42,035 nucleotides of DNA from Candidatus Moraniibacteriota bacterium (lineage in GTDB: Bacteria; Patescibacteriota; Minisyncoccia; Moranbacterales; GWC2-37-73), in NCBI GenBank assembly GCA_028715015.1, contig JAQTLF010000006.1, positions 1-42,035 on the forward strand, given 5' to 3'. Positions 30,811 through 39,726 of this stretch are shown piece by piece. Every line of letters begins with the position of its first letter. Position 1 is the stretch's first letter. Made by a program: the position numbers and the translations under genes. The notes under the pieces were generated by a model. That model saw only the letters and a program-made list of their open reading frames with translations. It did not search any database and had not been told where the DNA came from.

Positions 30811-32745
30811 ATGCTTGATTTCATCTCCTCACAATTTGCTTTTTATCTGACACTGATCTTGGTGCTTTTTGTGCCGGGAATTTTTCTCATCTTGGCCACC
30901 AGGATGTATAAGGAATTTTCTCTTTTGGAATTGTTCGTGTTGACATTCGGATCAAGCATCGCCATTGTTGATTTTCTGGTGATCTTTTTGGGAAGAACAC
31001 CTCTCCACATCACCAGAGCCAGTGTTTTGGGAGGAATTGTTGCTTTTTGTGCAACTTGCTGGGCATTGGAACGCAACTACCGAAAGAAAAATTCAATCAC
31101 AACTCCACGCGCAGAGCAAATTCCTGAAACAAAAATTTCCCGCCGCTCCACCTTGTTGGTCGTACTGCTTTTATTTTTGACCATATTCATCAAAACAATA
31201 TATTTCAAAGACGCCATCTTCCCAACCGCCACTGACCTTGGCCATCACATGTATTGGACAAAGGCAATGGTCGCCACCGGTCAATTGCCAAAATATGAAA
31301 AAGTGGACATCGGAGCCGACCTGACAATCGGAAAACCGCAACCCATTGCCGACTTCATCATTGGGGAACATCTTTTTTTTGCTGCCATAGCATTGATTTC
31401 CGGCGCAGAATTTGTTTCAGCTTTTCCGGTTTTGGTTCTTTTATTGGTTCATCTCATGACAGTTTTGGCCATTTTTATTTTGACCCGATCTTTTTTCAAA
31501 AACTCAAAACATCGAAACACCATCGCAATCACAGCACTTTTTCTCATCGGTCCGCTTTTTGCCATCGCCTCACCGCAAGCCAAATTCATCAGTGGTGGAG
31601 TGATTGGAAATGATGTGGGAAATCTTTTGATTCCTTTGACGATGCTTCTCTATTTGAAAGCATTTATTGAAAACAAAGCTTCCGTTTTTGCCTATGCCCT
31701 GTTTTTGAGTCTTGGATTGGCCTACACGCATCATCTCAGCACTTTCGTTTTCATTTTTCTTGCTCTTTTTTCAATCATTACCTACGCGGCATTGAACACG
31801 AAAACGATCCTGGATGATTTGCGTGGTTGGATACAAATGGCGACCAAACCAGCAGTTTTGGCAGTTCTGGCTTTTGGAATGATCTTTGTTTTTTTCTTCT
31901 ACATGCCAACCTATCTCAACACCAAAGCCATTAATACTGCAGTCGGCGCTCCAAGCAAAGCAACCCGCACAGGTCTGACTTTAGATCAATTGAAATCGAC
32001 TGCCGGTGAAGCTCGCTATGCTTTTGCCATTATCGGAATACTTTTATTGTTCTTCATGAAAAAAATCGGCAAATACAACCAGGCATTTTTGATCGGTTGG
32101 ACACTGGCATTGACACTCATGTCACTGCGTCCTGATTGGCTTTTTGTGGATATCCCATCCAATCGCATCGCCAGCTATATCGTCTATCCTGTTTCCATCA
32201 TTGCAGCATTTTTGCTTGTGGTTATTCTGACTGAACTGAAATCGAAAATTAAAAACAAAAATTATCTCAACCCTATTTTTCTACTTGTCACTTTTTTTCT
32301 CTTCATGTCTTTTGTTTCCACCAATGGTCTCTATGACAATGCACAAGGTTTGAATTTGACATCTTCCAGCAATGAAGCATTGCAAACATATGCAGCCTCC
32401 GGGTATCTTGCAGACAAATTGTCCAGCAATGACATCGTACTGAAAGATCACAACTATCTGGCTGGCGATTCCTGGATCAAACTTTTTTTCATGAAAGGAT
32501 ACAACTACCCACTCTCAAGAGGATATTTCAAACGCTATGAGGACACCACCAAGACTCGTGAACAATGCACCAATTTCATGATTTCGGCGCCCAATGGAAC
32601 AGAGGCCGCGCAATGTTTTGCCGGCACGCACACGGATTTTCTCATGATTGATCCGAAAATCGACAGCGAGCAGTTCAAGCACTCAGCAAAATTCTGGCAA
32701 GTATATTCCAGTGACGCAGTTGGAATTTTTTATAAAGCATTATAA
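30811..32745 (+). CDS. Large multi-helix membrane protein, probable GT-C type
   Basis: The 644-aa protein has about a dozen membrane helices and a C-terminal outside domain (about 510-644). An early loop after the first helices has the acidic/histidine segment FPTATDLGHHMYWTKAM near residue 140-156, similar in place to the catalytic aspartate loop of GT-C glycosyltransferases. This suggests sugar transfer from a polyprenyl-phosphate donor, perhaps the product of the GT2 gene upstream. No named family can be assigned with confidence; it could also be an uncharacterised membrane-glycan protein. Confidence 0.7.
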   Translation: MLDFISSQFAFYLTLILVLFVPGIFLILATRMYKEFSLLELFVLTFGSSIAIVDFLVIFLGRTPLHITRASVLGGIVAFCATCWALERNYRKKNSITTPRAEQIPETKISRRSTLLVVLLLFLTIFIKTIYFKDAIFPTATDLGHHMYWTKAMVATGQLPKYEKVDIGADLTIGKPQPIADFIIGEHLFFAAIALISGAEFVSAFPVLVLLLVHLMTVLAIFILTRSFFKNSKHRNTIAITALFLIGPLFAIASPQAKFISGGVIGNDVGNLLIPLTMLLYLKAFIENKASVFAYALFLSLGLAYTHHLSTFVFIFLALFSIITYAALNTKTILDDLRGWIQMATKPAVLAVLAFGMIFVFFFYMPTYLNTKAINTAVGAPSKATRTGLTLDQLKSTAGEARYAFAIIGILLLFFMKKIGKYNQAFLIGWTLALTLMSLRPDWLFVDIPSNRIASYIVYPVSIIAAFLLVVILTELKSKIKNKNYLNPIFLLVTFFLFMSFVSTNGLYDNAQGLNLTSSSNEALQTYAASGYLADKLSSNDIVLKDHNYLAGDSWIKLFFMKGYNYPLSRGYFKRYEDTTKTREQCTNFMISAPNGTEAAQCFAGTHTDFLMIDPKIDSEQFKHSAKFWQVYSSDAVGIFYKAL

Positions 32746-32750
32746 ATGTA

Positions 32751-32806
32751 GAACTTATGCAGAGCTGACCTCACCTGATGTTTGGCTCGGACAAATGCGT
32801 AAGTCA
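32751..32806. mobile_element. MITE-like element, internally deleted copy (56 bp)
   Basis: In reverse orientation relative to copies 1-3, it keeps the full end region (cctgatgtttggctcggaca and tgcgtaagtca) and only the tip of the other end (gaacttatgc). The middle is missing. Confidence 0.75.
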
Positions 32807-32823
32807 TAAAATATTGAAAACAC

Positions 32824-33198
32824 ATGAAAAATATCAGCAACAGCAAAATCATAATCACAGCTTTCAGTTTTTTTGTGCTGATCAGTTTTGTTTTTTTGTC
32901 CCTTGTGGAAAAGAAACAAGCTGACATCAACACAAAGAATGTCTGGATGACCTATTTTAAAAATCCCAAAGACGCTTCACTGGATTTCGCCATAGAAAAT
33001 CATTCGAAAAACAATAACTTCCACTGGCAGATATTGTCCGACAAAACCCTCGTCAATCAAGGCGACGTGACCGTCAAACTCGGAGAAACAAAGACTTTGC
33101 CTGTTTCCCTGTCAGACACCCAAAACAAAAAAATAACCATCTCAGTCACAAGCAGTGACAATAACAAAAAAGAAATATATAAAATTATCAATAACTAG
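32824..33198 (+). CDS. Exported single-helix protein, DUF1616-like (124 aa)
   Basis: The protein has an N-terminal membrane helix (about 9-27) and a beta-rich outside part with LDFAIENHSKNNNFHWQIL and the end of an immunoglobulin-like fold (LGETKTLPVSLSD). The pattern resembles the extracellular part of DUF1616 proteins, but similarity is from memory and modest. It lies between the large membrane protein and a GT4 gene. It may help the glycan machinery at the surface. Confidence 0.6.
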   Translation: MKNISNSKIIITAFSFFVLISFVFLSLVEKKQADINTKNVWMTYFKNPKDASLDFAIENHSKNNNFHWQILSDKTLVNQGDVTVKLGETKTLPVSLSDTQNKKITISVTSSDNNKKEIYKIINN

Positions 33199-33238
33199 TC
33201 ATCAGCAATCAGTAACCAGTCATCAAAAAATAAATTAG
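33196..33238. repeat. Family-E repeat (gtcatcag units)
   Basis: The sequence agtcatcagcaatcagtaac and following bases fill the gap between two genes. The same unit is found in frame inside the thymidylate kinase gene at 39866-39900. Confidence 0.6.
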
Positions 33239-33240
33239 GT

Positions 33241-34350
33241 ATGAAAAAAATATTACTTGTAACCAGACCAATTGCTCCTCCCTGGGATGAAGCTTCCAAA
33301 AATTTCGCCTATTTCCTGGCCAAAACAACGCCAGGATTTGAGTTTCACGTTTTGACACCTGGCAAAGTAGATTCTCTTGAAGAATACATACAACAGGAAC
33401 ATGTTTATACTTCAACCCACCTTGACTGGGGTCAACGATTGCGCCTACTTGGTTTGGTTTTTCTTGTGAAAAAATTTGACATAGCCCATTTCATGCTGAC
33501 ACCGAACAAGCTTAACACATGGGCTTTCAAAACTTTTTTGACAAACAAAACAACCAAAACAGTCCAGACAATTGCAACTTTGCGCGAAGATCTTTTCAGT
33601 GATGAAGATTTCAAAAAAATCATTTTTACCGATCTTGTCATAACCTATTCCGATTATGCCAAAAACAAACTTGTGAAAAACGGATTTTCCAATGTTGTGC
33701 GCATCTACCCAGGCATTGACACTTCCCTATATTCCCCAGCGCCAAAAAACATGGCTACAATGAGTCTGTTTGGAATTGCACAAAACGATTTCGTGGTTTC
33801 ATATCCAGGAGAATACACTCGTCTTGGCGCGACTGATGATATTGTTGAAATGCTGCCGAAATTGTTTGAAAAGATTCCCAATGCCAAATTTGTTTTTGCT
33901 AATAGAGTGAAAAATGAAAAAGATGCTCGCAAAAAAGAAGAAGTCGTGAGGATATTGGAAGAAAAAGGTGTTTTGGAAAAAGTTGTCTTCACTGACACTT
34001 TCGCAGACATGCCAAAAATATACAATCTTTCAGACGTGGTTATTTTTCCTGCCAGGGACATGAAAGGAAAATTCGATGTTCCCCTTGCTGTCATTGAGGC
34101 TTTTGCTTGTGAAAAACCAGTCATTGTTTCAAATCTTCCGATTCTCAAAGAATTCACTTCCTCAGAAAATTCGCTGGTCATAAATCCTGAAAACAAAAAT
34201 GAACTCATTGAGGCAATTGTTGATTTGGAAAAAGACAAGGAGAAGCGCCGTTTGATCGGCAAAGCTGCCAGATCATATACGGTTGAAAATTTCGACATCA
34301 AGGACGTTGCCGACCAATATAAAAAAGCCTACAATAAATTATTATCATAA
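33241..34350 (+). CDS. Glycosyltransferase family 4 (GT-B)
   Basis: The 369-aa protein starts MKKILLVTRPIAPPWDEASK, with an alanine/serine-rich acceptor region, and has the donor-side motif VPLAVIEAFACEKPVIVSN in place of the usual EGFG form. The early TRPIAPPWDEAS is typical of some actinobacterial-type GT4 enzymes. No membrane helix is seen. It closes the plus-strand glycan cluster; the next gene (RtcB-like) is only 10 bp away and may be cotranscribed. Confidence 0.85.
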   Translation: MKKILLVTRPIAPPWDEASKNFAYFLAKTTPGFEFHVLTPGKVDSLEEYIQQEHVYTSTHLDWGQRLRLLGLVFLVKKFDIAHFMLTPNKLNTWAFKTFLTNKTTKTVQTIATLREDLFSDEDFKKIIFTDLVITYSDYAKNKLVKNGFSNVVRIYPGIDTSLYSPAPKNMATMSLFGIAQNDFVVSYPGEYTRLGATDDIVEMLPKLFEKIPNAKFVFANRVKNEKDARKKEEVVRILEEKGVLEKVVFTDTFADMPKIYNLSDVVIFPARDMKGKFDVPLAVIEAFACEKPVIVSNLPILKEFTSSENSLVINPENKNELIEAIVDLEKDKEKRRLIGKAARSYTVENFDIKDVADQYKKAYNKLLS

Positions 34351-34360
34351 TTTGATCCAT

Positions 34361-35857
34361 ATGACCTACAAAATAAATTCGCTTTCCGAACACAAAAAAG
34401 AATTGCGAACTGACAAAATGATTGTGCCGACAATTCTGCATGTTTCAGAAGAACTTTTGCCCAATGATGAAACGTTGGCAAAATTGGAAGATATTTCCAG
34501 CGACGAAAGACTTTTCCATCACGTGGCAGCCATGAGCGATGTGCATTCCAAAAAGGGACGCAGGACGCCGACTGGCAGCGTCTTGGCCACGACCAACACA
34601 TTCATGCCTCAAGTCAACGACACCGCTCCAAATTGCGGTATGCGCCTGATCAAAACAGATCTGAATGAAGAAAATGCGACTCCCGAGCAACTGGAAAAAC
34701 TTTTTCAAGAATTGGTCAAAGTGATTCCGACCAAAAAATATCTGGGCACAGCCATTCCTTTCAAACTAGCTTTGGAAGTTTGCAGGCACGGCATCGCACC
34801 ACTGATCAAACACTTCAACTCGCGCGCCAAAAATGAAATTGAAAACACTTTTGCCGGCGGCAATTTTTTCAGGAATGAAAATGTTTCCGATCAGGACGTC
34901 CTTGATGCCGTGCCAAAATTGTTTTTCCACATCGGAAAATATCGCTTGGGAATTTTGGGAGCTGCCGGCAACCATTTTCTTGATCTGATGAAAATTTCAG
35001 AAATCAAAGATGATGAAATTGCCGAAAAGTTCAATCTGAAAAAAGGACAATATGTCTTTTTACTCCACACCGGCAGTGGACTGCTCGGACAATATGCTTC
35101 CTATATGTACACACCCAAGAAAAAAGAGCACCTGAGCCAGCAGATCATTTTGAAACTTGGCACAACTTTTTTCTCCAGCAGGCTCAAAAATGTGTATGCA
35201 GGAGTTGCCAAAAAAGTGCAGGCCTACAAAAATATTGCCAAATTCATCGGCTATGACGCCGACAGCGCCGAAGGAAAAATGTTTTTCACTGCGCACAAAG
35301 CCAGTGCCAATTTCGGCTTTGCCAACAGAACAGTCCTCACTCATCATCTTGATCAAGCTTTGGAAAAAACTTTTGGACGCCAAGTCGGATTGGACGTGCT
35401 CTATGACACGACTCACATTTCCATTGAAAAAGAAAACCACTATGGACAAGATGTCTGGGTTCATCGCAACGGCAGCGTGCGTGCCAATGGCCCAGCCCGC
35501 ATGAACGAGCATCCGATTTTCAAACAAACAGGAGAACCAGTATTCATCCCCTCATCCATGAGCACCCCAGCCTACATCGGAGTCGGCACCGATGAAAACG
35601 AATCGACATTTTTCTCCGCCCCGCACGGCACAGGACGCCGCGCCAACGTTTCCGATCAAACTGCCAAAGACAAAACCGAACTTTTTGAAAAAATGAAAAA
35701 AAGCCACGTCAAACTATACAATGCCAAATCCGAAGGTGTCATCATGCAAGACGGCGCCTACTACAAAGATGTCGAAGAAGTCATTTCCGGTATGGAACAA
35801 AACAAGATAATCAAAGTCGTTGCCAAAATGCAACCAGTGGCAGTGCTGATGTACTAA
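34361..35857 (+). CDS. rtcB: RtcB-family RNA ligase-like protein, divergent
   Basis: RtcB joins RNA 3'-phosphate ends to 5'-OH ends with GTP and manganese. The 498-aa protein has most of the family landmarks: DVHSKKG at 60-66, NCGMRL with C92, GAAGNHF with H205, HTGSG with H236, THISIEKE with H352, HRNGSVRA at 368-375 and HGTGR with H422, the guanylated histidine. The aspartate normally three residues before the first cysteine (as in D-I-N-C) is alanine here (A89). The ATG at 34361 is preferred to 34283. Activity cannot be assumed. Confidence 0.85.
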   Translation: MTYKINSLSEHKKELRTDKMIVPTILHVSEELLPNDETLAKLEDISSDERLFHHVAAMSDVHSKKGRRTPTGSVLATTNTFMPQVNDTAPNCGMRLIKTDLNEENATPEQLEKLFQELVKVIPTKKYLGTAIPFKLALEVCRHGIAPLIKHFNSRAKNEIENTFAGGNFFRNENVSDQDVLDAVPKLFFHIGKYRLGILGAAGNHFLDLMKISEIKDDEIAEKFNLKKGQYVFLLHTGSGLLGQYASYMYTPKKKEHLSQQIILKLGTTFFSSRLKNVYAGVAKKVQAYKNIAKFIGYDADSAEGKMFFTAHKASANFGFANRTVLTHHLDQALEKTFGRQVGLDVLYDTTHISIEKENHYGQDVWVHRNGSVRANGPARMNEHPIFKQTGEPVFIPSSMSTPAYIGVGTDENESTFFSAPHGTGRRANVSDQTAKDKTELFEKMKKSHVKLYNAKSEGVIMQDGAYYKDVEEVISGMEQNKIIKVVAKMQPVAVLMY

Positions 35858-35980
35858 GAAAGATTCAACAAAAAAATTTCTTCGAATGATAACATTATTT
35901 GTTGGATTTTTTGTTATAAATATTTTTTGTACAATGCTCTTAACTCTGCGGATAGTTTTTCGGGGATTGATGTCCGTAAC

Positions 35981-36424
35981 TTACTTATGAATTTTATTCA
36001 GATTTGAAATTTTTAGAAATTCGGCAAAAGCTTTTTGGGACGTTGATTTTAACGGATAATCTTCATAACTTCTTGGGTCTATCCATTCATAACTATCATG
36101 ATCTTTACTGAGAACTACTTTGTCGGTGTCAGTTGAACATTCAAAATATATCCCGACAACCTGCCATTGCTCATCTCTAATAATAGGTCGATATTCCCCA
36201 ACAAAAAAAGGCTTGTGAATGATTAAAGATGTTATTCCAACTTCTTCATTAATTTCACGCAACAGAGCAGCATCAAAAGGTTCACCTGGTTCAACTCGCC
36301 CACCAGGTATTTCATATTTGCCAGCACCAACTCCATCCTCATAGGCATCTGCCTCTCGAATTATTAATACCCTATTTTGATGGACGATAAAAGCTTTTGT
36401 GGAAATAAATTGTTTTACATTCAT
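35981..36424 (-). CDS. Nudix hydrolase
   Basis: The 147-aa protein has a complete Nudix box at 42-64 (G-x5-E-x7-R-E-U-x-E-E-x-G-U, here starting GRVEPGEPF and ending REINEEVGI). Nudix enzymes cleave nucleoside diphosphates linked to another moiety. A preceding KYEIPGG and a following EYRPI segment fit the standard fold. The substrate is not told by sequence. It is convergent with the RtcB-like gene. Its upstream gap (36425-36624) holds the terminator of the next gene. Confidence 0.9.
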   Translation of the reverse strand: MNVKQFISTKAFIVHQNRVLIIREADAYEDGVGAGKYEIPGGRVEPGEPFDAALLREINEEVGITSLIIHKPFFVGEYRPIIRDEQWQVVGIYFECSTDTDKVVLSKDHDSYEWIDPRSYEDYPLKSTSQKAFAEFLKISNLNKIHK

Positions 36425-36556
36425 ATAAAAAATTTCAAATCTGAATAAAATTTTATACTTCTCGTCTTGGATTCAGGTCAGAGGGGTCAGAAGTGAATGG
36501 CCTGGAGTCAAGACTCCTTATTGGTAATTATATGTGGTATTTATTGGGGTGGCAAA

Positions 36557-36600
36557 TAAAAAAAGCCGTCAAGAATCGAGTAATCGATAAATTGACGGCT
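36557..36600 (-). terminator. Intrinsic terminator of the 193-aa gene
   Basis: Arms agccgtcaa (36564-36572) and ttgacggct (36592-36600) are followed on minus by a run of seven T. It lies 24 bp past the stop. Confidence 0.88.
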
Positions 36601-36624
36601 GACAAATGTTGCAATTTTTCAAGT

Positions 36625-37206
36625 TTATTTTGAATGGTCAACTAATTTTTGACCAAATAAACCTAACTTTTCTTCTGTGTCTACTGTTAGATCGGTTTCA
36701 CATGCTGATTTGATATCAAGCGCATCTAGCACGAGGTATAATTTTGCAAGACTTTGCGAACTATCAAGGTCGCGCCTTATTATGGCAAATGCTTGCATGC
36801 ATTCTTCATACATTGATGCGGCTTCTGAATATTGAGCAAGATTTTCATTGAGATATTTTTCAATACTTTTTTGCTCAACATCTGATAAATCCTCCGATTT
36901 GATAATTTCATTGAGGTATTTTGATAGTATCTCACGAAATTTCCTTATCGGCATAAGAGGTGGAAACAACTCAGCGTAATACATCGGAGTTATAACCACG
37001 TCGCCAGAATCCTGGGGAATTATGACAAGCATCATTAATTTTGCACCTTGCAATTCAAGACCTTCGTACGTAATCGTCCCATAAATAGAAACGTCAATCG
37101 TGCCATTATAAGCATTACTTCTGTCAATTTTATGCGACAACATTCCCGATAATACCACTTTTTTACCAAGCCTTGCCATCATGCCACCACAACCCGCTCC
37201 ACTCAT
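36625..37206 (-). CDS. Unknown protein (193 aa) with a long structured leader
   Basis: I do not recognise this protein. It begins with MSGAGCGGMM, has a beta-rich first half (about 17-80, with repeated GTIDVSIYGTITY-like strands) and a helical second half with several acidic segments. No signal peptide or membrane helix is clear. The start has a strong ribosome site (aaaggagga), an upstream promoter and a leader of about 140 nt with hairpins. A strong terminator follows, so it is a single-gene unit. Its fully independent expression signals are like those of the Gfo/Idh gene at 25527-26708 and suggest separate acquisition. Confidence 0.7.
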   Translation of the reverse strand: MSGAGCGGMMARLGKKVVLSGMLSHKIDRSNAYNGTIDVSIYGTITYEGLELQGAKLMMLVIIPQDSGDVVITPMYYAELFPPLMPIRKFREILSKYLNEIIKSEDLSDVEQKSIEKYLNENLAQYSEAASMYEECMQAFAIIRRDLDSSQSLAKLYLVLDALDIKSACETDLTVDTEEKLGLFGQKLVDHSK

Positions 37207-37348
37207 GACATCCTCCTTTTCTTGCGGCGTCCTGCCTTAAATCAGGACTATGCAAAACTATTTTCTTGCAGCTCCCCTGCAATGGGCCTATCCGCACCAT
37301 GCGGATCATATTTTTAAAGTTCTATGCAGACACATTTGACAACGTGGT
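37207..37348 (-). promoter_or_regulatory. Structured leader of the 193-aa gene
   Basis: On minus the leader holds the hairpin atccgc/gcggat followed directly by aggcccat, then ttgcag/ctgcaa and gtcctg/caggac pairs before the ribosome site. The first hairpin and aggcc(c)at resemble the leader at 26709-26821. No known riboswitch class is recognised. Confidence 0.45.
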
Positions 37349-37376
37349 ATCTTAGCATTATATATAAAAAAGTCAA
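37349..37376 (-). promoter_or_regulatory. Promoter of the 193-aa gene
   Basis: On minus, ttgact (plus 37371-37376) and taagat (plus 37349-37354) are separated by 16 bp. Confidence 0.6.
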
Positions 37377-37522
37377 GCGTTTTTGCCTGATTTTGTTAAA
37401 CATTAATAAACTTTTTCTGCCCCTTTGTGGGTTGAAAAAATCCTTATTACCCCTAGTTAAATAAAAGAAAAAACAAAATTAGATTCTTTTTTGAGCCAAG
37501 GCGTTAGCCCAAAAGGAAAACG
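37377..37522. other. Non-coding stretch before attC-5
   Basis: No gene is seen. Near 37490-37510 the sequence gagccaaggcgttagccc includes a GTT-type box that may be the remnant of a further recombination site. The rest is AT-rich without clear signals. Confidence 0.4.
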
Positions 37523-37530
37523 TGCATTTC

Positions 37531-37610
37531 GCACAACGTTAAGAATATCTGAAGTTCATTGTAGCGTAGCGGAAATGAATTTGGGTCGAGTCCTGATATT
37601 CCTTAATATA
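37531..37610 (-). repeat. attC-5, degenerate attC-like site
   Basis: The R' box GTTGTGC on minus (plus 37531-37537) and core atttgggtcgag (37579-37590) match attC-4. The 68 bp at 37523-37590 equal 38571-38639 except for one missing T. The arm aagaatatc has a partner gatattcctt, but the R'' box beyond it is lost. Confidence 0.65.
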
Positions 37611-37612
37611 TT

Positions 37613-38464
37613 TTAATTTTGTATTTTTTTTGCGAATCTAATTCTTATTTTTTTACTACTGTTGGATTTCAAAAAATTATTTTCTGAAATAACTGGTCTG
37701 CCAATTCTTCTCTCAATTTGTTTTCTGGCTGTTCCAGCAACTTCCCCGCCAAGCCTAGCGTCATCTTTTAATTTTTGCATACCCCTGGAATCCTTGGTTT
37801 TGTGAATTTCTTTCGTAGTTCTTTCGCCAAGCATAGTTAGAATTAATTCAAAATCATCCATATGATCACGAAGATTTTCGTGTTGCAAACCTTTTATTCT
37901 TTTATATGCATAAGGCTTTATTCCAAATGTAGCTTGTGAAATTTCTGCGGTTAAGATTTCATAGTCTTGCTTATATTTGGCGCCTCTTTTTTGCCACTCA
38001 TCAGTCAACTCCTCACGAATTGCAATGCCTCGCATCCTCATTTCAATCCATTCTTCAGGATAGCCTTTGAGCTTATATAGCAATCTTGTTCGCTTACTGG
38101 CAAGTTCCGGATCTTCCACTTCCTGAATACGCTCATAGCCAACTTTAGCCAACCATCGCTTGAGTGGTTCAACCTTAGGTGAAGGAATGTTTTGTATAAT
38201 ACGAAGTAGTCCTTCAGTATTGGCACAATCAGTTTCGCGCATTTTTCCGTCTTCAGCGAGCAATTTCAACTGTTCCCAAAACGGGAACGGTTCAAATAAG
38301 GCTTTGTCGCGATCTTTCATTTTTGCCCAATAAGTTTTCGGGTGTGGACTATCTGTTATAACATGGATTATATCCAAAATCGAAAACCACCACTCTTTTT
38401 GATGAATGACCTTTCTGATAGTTTTGCCCTTGAAAATGGCAATGTGATTTTCTGGATTTTGCAT
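37613..38464 (-). CDS. Bro-N-domain protein (DinD/antirepressor-like)
   Basis: The 283-aa protein has an N-terminal Bro-N-like domain (about 7-110, with IAIFKGKTIRKVIHQKEWWFSILDII), a domain shared with phage antirepressors and the DNA-damage-inducible DinD group. The C-terminal half has the segment ENLRDHMDDFELILTMLGERTTKEIHK and the end GGEVAGTARKQIERRIGRPV, seen in DinD-like proteins. It probably binds DNA or a RecA-type filament. It is framed by two attC-like sites, attC-5 just after its stop and attC-4 115 bp before its start, and so was probably an integron cassette gene. Its exact job is unknown. Confidence 0.8.
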   Translation of the reverse strand: MQNPENHIAIFKGKTIRKVIHQKEWWFSILDIIHVITDSPHPKTYWAKMKDRDKALFEPFPFWEQLKLLAEDGKMRETDCANTEGLLRIIQNIPSPKVEPLKRWLAKVGYERIQEVEDPELASKRTRLLYKLKGYPEEWIEMRMRGIAIREELTDEWQKRGAKYKQDYEILTAEISQATFGIKPYAYKRIKGLQHENLRDHMDDFELILTMLGERTTKEIHKTKDSRGMQKLKDDARLGGEVAGTARKQIERRIGRPVISENNFLKSNSSKKIRIRFAKKIQN

Positions 38465-38578
38465 GGCAATTGATAATATTTTTTATCTTAATGATATTAT
38501 ATCACTATTTACAAAAATTGACTACTAGAGTTATACCCAGATTTAATAAAAGATTCTACCAAAATTTCCATGCATTTC
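38465..38578. other. Upstream region of the Bro-N gene
   Basis: This AT-rich stretch should carry the Bro-N promoter, but no convincing pair of boxes stands out. Confidence 0.4.
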
Positions 38579-38706
38579 GCACAACGTTTAAGAATATCTG
38601 AAGTTCATTGTAGCGTAGCGGAAATGAATTTGGGTCGAGAAAATTTTGCCTTCATCTGCTTATTATAAAGTGAAAAATTTTTTTAGCCAGATACTCTTTG
38701 TTAAGT
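38579..38706 (-). repeat. attC-4, integron recombination site (128 bp)
   Basis: On minus, R'' is ACTTAAC (plus 38700-38706), matching RYYYAAC, and R' is GTTGTGC (plus 38579-38585). Arms agtatctgg and cagatattct pair imperfectly. The core atttgggtcgag is at 38628-38639. Inner aaaatttt/aaaatttt-type pairs lie beyond it. Size and design match attC-2. Confidence 0.72.
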
Positions 38707-38725
38707 GATGTACCTAAAAATTTCT

Positions 38726-39592
38726 TTACCTTAAATATTTCTTTGGCAATGCATTTGTATCTATAAATTTTGGCATTGAAAGTTTAAAACTTTCTTTCAC
38801 GCCAAGAGGCTCTACACCAGTTAATTCACGCATCAAACCATTATCTAATGATGTATCCGGTAAAAAATCGACAGGTTTTTCTTTTGGCATTGTTTCGCCA
38901 ATTAAATTTTCCGTTGATAAACCAAGGGCTTCCATACCCTCCCTTGTAAAATCATACACACTCATTCGCTCTCCACGGATATGAACTGTTCCATTGTATT
39001 CTGATGCTGCAAGTTTCACAATCGCCTCAGATGCCTGTTGGTAACTCAATGGAGATTTATACATATCCGTAAAGCGAGAAATTTTCCTGCCTTCGGTAAT
39101 GTCTTTCTTAATTTTTTCAAAACGGCTATCCAGATGCGAATCCACGAAACCATACATATAGCTAGGTCTGGCGATGCAATAATTATCTGAATATTTTTTT
39201 ACTAATTCTTCGCATAGCTTTAGATTTTTTCCATACAAAGTCACGGGATGTGGTATATCACTTTCTTTATATGATCCACTTTCGCCCTCAAAAATACCAT
39301 CACTTGAAATGTAAACTATCCTGCTTTTCTTGCAGGATTCAAGAAATCTTGTCATTGATTCTGTTAACTTTTTTTCATCCTCTTCAAATTCTATTTTTGC
39401 AGAAAGAAAAACCACATCGATTTTTTTGCCTTCTATTATTTTACCAATGTCATCAATAAAAAAATCAAATTCTTTCGAATTTGGATATTTCTTGTTTTTG
39501 TGATGAGTTAAAATTATCTCATCACAAATTGACAAAAGATCTTTATATATCTGTTCTCCTAAAAATCCCGCCCCAATTATAGCTGCTTTCAT
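38726..39592 (-). CDS. RmlD-like NAD(P)-dependent sugar reductase/epimerase
   Basis: The 288-aa protein has an extended SDR fold: AAIIGAGFLGEQI at the start with GAGFLG at 7-12, VVFLSAK in the fourth strand, and IVYISSDGIFEG with the catalytic serine/threonine region. YGKNLKLCEELV follows, where the usual YxxxK spacing is stretched by one residue. The later SPLSYQQASEAIVKLA is typical of RmlD. It may make a deoxysugar for surface glycan. Start at the ATG 39592 (MKAAIIGAG) is preferred to 39613. It ends next to attC-4 and may be a cassette gene. Confidence 0.78.
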   Translation of the reverse strand: MKAAIIGAGFLGEQIYKDLLSICDEIILTHHKNKKYPNSKEFDFFIDDIGKIIEGKKIDVVFLSAKIEFEEDEKKLTESMTRFLESCKKSRIVYISSDGIFEGESGSYKESDIPHPVTLYGKNLKLCEELVKKYSDNYCIARPSYMYGFVDSHLDSRFEKIKKDITEGRKISRFTDMYKSPLSYQQASEAIVKLAASEYNGTVHIRGERMSVYDFTREGMEALGLSTENLIGETMPKEKPVDFLPDTSLDNGLMRELTGVEPLGVKESFKLSMPKFIDTNALPKKYLR

Positions 39593-39726
39593 ATTGCATT
39601 TATTACTAATCAATTATGTTTATACATGCCCATTTTTTTGTCTAAAATAAAGCTTTATGCTACAATTTTGATGTATGCACAAAGGCTTATACATACATAT
39701 TATCAAAGAAATACCCAAGTTACAAT

